A stretch of DNA of 64,000 nucleotides, taken from positions 7,501 through 71,500 of the forward strand of contig WQBJ01000002.1 in assembly GCA_013032095.1 (NCBI GenBank). Direction: 5' to 3'. Shown here piece after piece: positions 62,551 to 64,000 of this stretch; within the stretch, counting starts at the first letter, position 1; every line of letters begins with the position of its first letter. The position numbers and the translations under genes were made by a program. The DNA is from Ruegeria atlantica (GTDB taxonomy: Bacteria > Pseudomonadota > Alphaproteobacteria > Rhodobacterales > Rhodobacteraceae). The notes below the pieces were generated by a model. That model did not search any database and was not told the DNA's origin. It was given only the letters and a program-made list of their open reading frames with translations.

Positions 62551-64000
62551 ATGGTCGAATGGATCATTCTGGCCGCTATCAGCCTGGTATCAGGCAGCTT
62601 GGCGGTGCAATGGCTTTTACCCCGTCGCCGACTGACGGGCGACAATTTTGGTTTGTCCGCCCCGGCAACGCTGTTCAACGCGGTTTTCCTGTTCGACGGA
62701 AGTCGGTTGATCAGCCACTCCGACATTGCGCTGGAAGGGTTTGAAACCGTCCGCGACTGGGCTGATCTGTGCCGTCTCCTGCAACGGGATTTCCCGACCT
62801 TCCCGGAAACGCCCGACCATGTTCGACGCGCAGGCACGCTGGTCATTCCCGCTATCGACTGCACCATCGAACGAGATGTCCTTTGCGAATGGATTGACGG
62901 CATTGTTCGCGTTCAGCTACGCGACAGCATAGATCGCCCGAACCCTACACAACGCAATGCGCAGGACCCTATCCGTCTGGCGATGGAGCAAGCACCCTAC
63001 CCCGTCTGGCTGTTGGATCATCAAAGCAATGTGCGTTGGTGCAACGCCGCCTATGTCTCACTGGTGCGCAAGGTGCGTGGTCAGGATGCAGATCTAACCG
63101 CACCGCTGTTCTCTGACGCGGGTCGGGATATGAGGTTGGGCGCAAAGACTCGTATTTCTATCTCGTCAGTCGAAAGTGAAAACAAGCTGTGGTTCGACTT
63201 GACTGTAGTTGAGCACCCCGAAGGGCACCTGTGCTATGCGGTCGATATCAATGCCATCGTTGCCGCAGAAACGACCCAGCGCAAATTTGTTCAGACCATG
63301 ACAAAAACCTTCGCCCAATTGTCGATCGGGCTGGCTATTTTCGACCGTAACCGCCAGTTAGCCCTGTTCAACCCGGCCTTGATCGACCTGACGACCTTGC
63401 CCCCGGATTTCCTCAGCTGCCGCCCCAGCCTGTCCAGCTTTTTTGACCGGTTGCGTGATCAGCACATGATGCCGGAACCCAAGAACTACCGCAGTTGGCG
63501 AAGTCAGATGAACGATCTTCTCGAAGCCGCTAAAGACGGAAATTATCAAGAGACATGGTCGCTGCCCTCCGGCTCGGTCTATTCTGTCAGCGGTCGCCCC
63601 CACCCGGATGGTGCCGTCGCCTTTCTGTTCGAGGATATCACCGCTGAGATCACACTGACCCGCCGGTTCCGTTCAGAAATGGATCTGATGCAATCGGTTC
63701 TGGACAAGCTGGCCGATGCCATCGCGGTGTTCGGCGACGATGGAACACTGGCTTTCACCAACCGCGCTTATAAAAAGCTGTGGGGCGACACCGGAGAAGT
63801 CGGATTCAAGCCGGATTCCGTGTTGGACATGACGCGCACCTGGCAGGAACAATGCGCTGCCACGCCGATCTTTGGTGAAATCCGAGATTTTGTGGAAATG
63901 AGGGACAACCGTACTGATTGGTCCAGCGACCTTCGTTTGCGAAATGGCACCAACCTGACCTGCATTGTCAGTCCAATGCAAAACGGCGCAACAATTGTCC
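62551..64000 (+). CDS. PAS-domain sensor protein, probable histidine kinase (3' end outside window)
   Basis: An open frame from the ATG at 62551 to the window edge (483 codons so far). A single N-terminal membrane helix (MVEWIILAAISLVSGSLAV) is followed by at least three PAS-like segments: APYPVWLLDHQSNVRWCNAAY (~150), LSIGLAIFDRNRQLALFNP (~258) and KLADAIAVFGDDGTLAFTN (~390). The kinase core would lie beyond the window. GAGGAA precedes the ATG. It follows regB by 64 bp on the same strand and may be cotranscribed. Confidence 0.85.
   Translation, partial: MVEWIILAAISLVSGSLAVQWLLPRRRLTGDNFGLSAPATLFNAVFLFDGSRLISHSDIALEGFETVRDWADLCRLLQRDFPTFPETPDHVRRAGTLVIPAIDCTIERDVLCEWIDGIVRVQLRDSIDRPNPTQRNAQDPIRLAMEQAPYPVWLLDHQSNVRWCNAAYVSLVRKVRGQDADLTAPLFSDAGRDMRLGAKTRISISSVESENKLWFDLTVVEHPEGHLCYAVDINAIVAAETTQRKFVQTMTKTFAQLSIGLAIFDRNRQLALFNPALIDLTTLPPDFLSCRPSLSSFFDRLRDQHMMPEPKNYRSWRSQMNDLLEAAKDGNYQETWSLPSGSVYSVSGRPHPDGAVAFLFEDITAEITLTRRFRSEMDLMQSVLDKLADAIAVFGDDGTLAFTNRAYKKLWGDTGEVGFKPDSVLDMTRTWQEQCAATPIFGEIRDFVEMRDNRTDWSSDLRLRNGTNLTCIVSPMQNGATIV

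Overview
The window is about 60% GC and reads as chromosome of a marine Rhodobacteraceae (Roseobacter group, Ruegeria-like). This is inferred from the RegB/SenC/RegA redox cluster, a form I aerobic CO dehydrogenase cluster, the hemD / mitofilin-like / hemY and tsaD-gpsA-yciI-EVE neighbourhoods, and tripartite tricarboxylate transport genes. There is no rRNA, CRISPR, insertion sequence, integrase or phage gene. One tRNA (Leu-CAG) is present. The first gene (katG) and the last (a PAS sensor protein) run off the window ends.

Layout. 1-7.2 kb: katG, a GMC oxidoreductase, an extended SDR, a methyltransferase, a membrane sterol-desaturase-type hydroxylase with a class II aldolase, and a LysR regulator with a perfect 19-bp palindrome just upstream. 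7.3-11 kb: adenine deaminase overlapping AMP nucleosidase, then HU. 11.1-13.6 kb: an AT-richer patch with an NTF2-like gene, a small ORF and a broken second copy of the 3' end of the BCCT-type transporter gene. 13.8-16.3 kb: DMT exporter, exported glutathione peroxidase, msrB-msrA. 16.3-21 kb: hydantoinase-like protein, queG, GST, mtgA. 21.3-27.8 kb: glutamate synthase (gltD, a GFA-family gene, gltB). 28-30.6 kb: uppP, an NDUFA9-like protein, tRNA-Leu, a membrane protein.

30.7-39.2 kb is a complete CO-oxidation locus on the minus strand in the order coxC, coxM, coxS, coxL, coxD, coxE, coxF, a 35-codon ORF ending in Cys-Cys, coxG. CoxL carries the form I AYRCSFR motif. The gap ahead of coxM holds a 12-bp direct repeat (20-bp period) and an 8-bp inverted repeat, possible sites for the MHYT-LytTR protein CoxC. 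39.3-47.5 kb is a carboxylate uptake and breakdown locus: TctD/TctE-type regulators, a binding protein overlapping the kinase gene, tctCBA, a class III CoA-transferase and a citryl-CoA-lyase-like protein. Together they suggest import of a citrate-like acid, CoA activation and retro-Claisen cleavage.

47.5-57 kb: hemY, a mitofilin-like protein with an Ala-Glu hexanucleotide microsatellite, hemD, tsaD-gpsA-yciI-EVE, DUF2853, a DUF899 protein behind a perfect 9-bp inverted repeat, and ahcY with a structured leader. 57.4-59.8 kb is a second patch of unlike composition: an HD-domain gene, an AT-rich sulfotransferase-like gene, a diverged copy of the HD gene's 3' end, and an orphan ORF abutting the regA stop codon. 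59.7-64 kb: regA, senC, divergent regB and a PAS sensor.

The least ordinary signal is that two separate islets share one architecture: intact gene, AT-richer cargo, then a diverged same-strand copy of only the 3' end of the intact gene. This looks like the footprint of single-crossover integration or cassette exchange at gene 3' ends.
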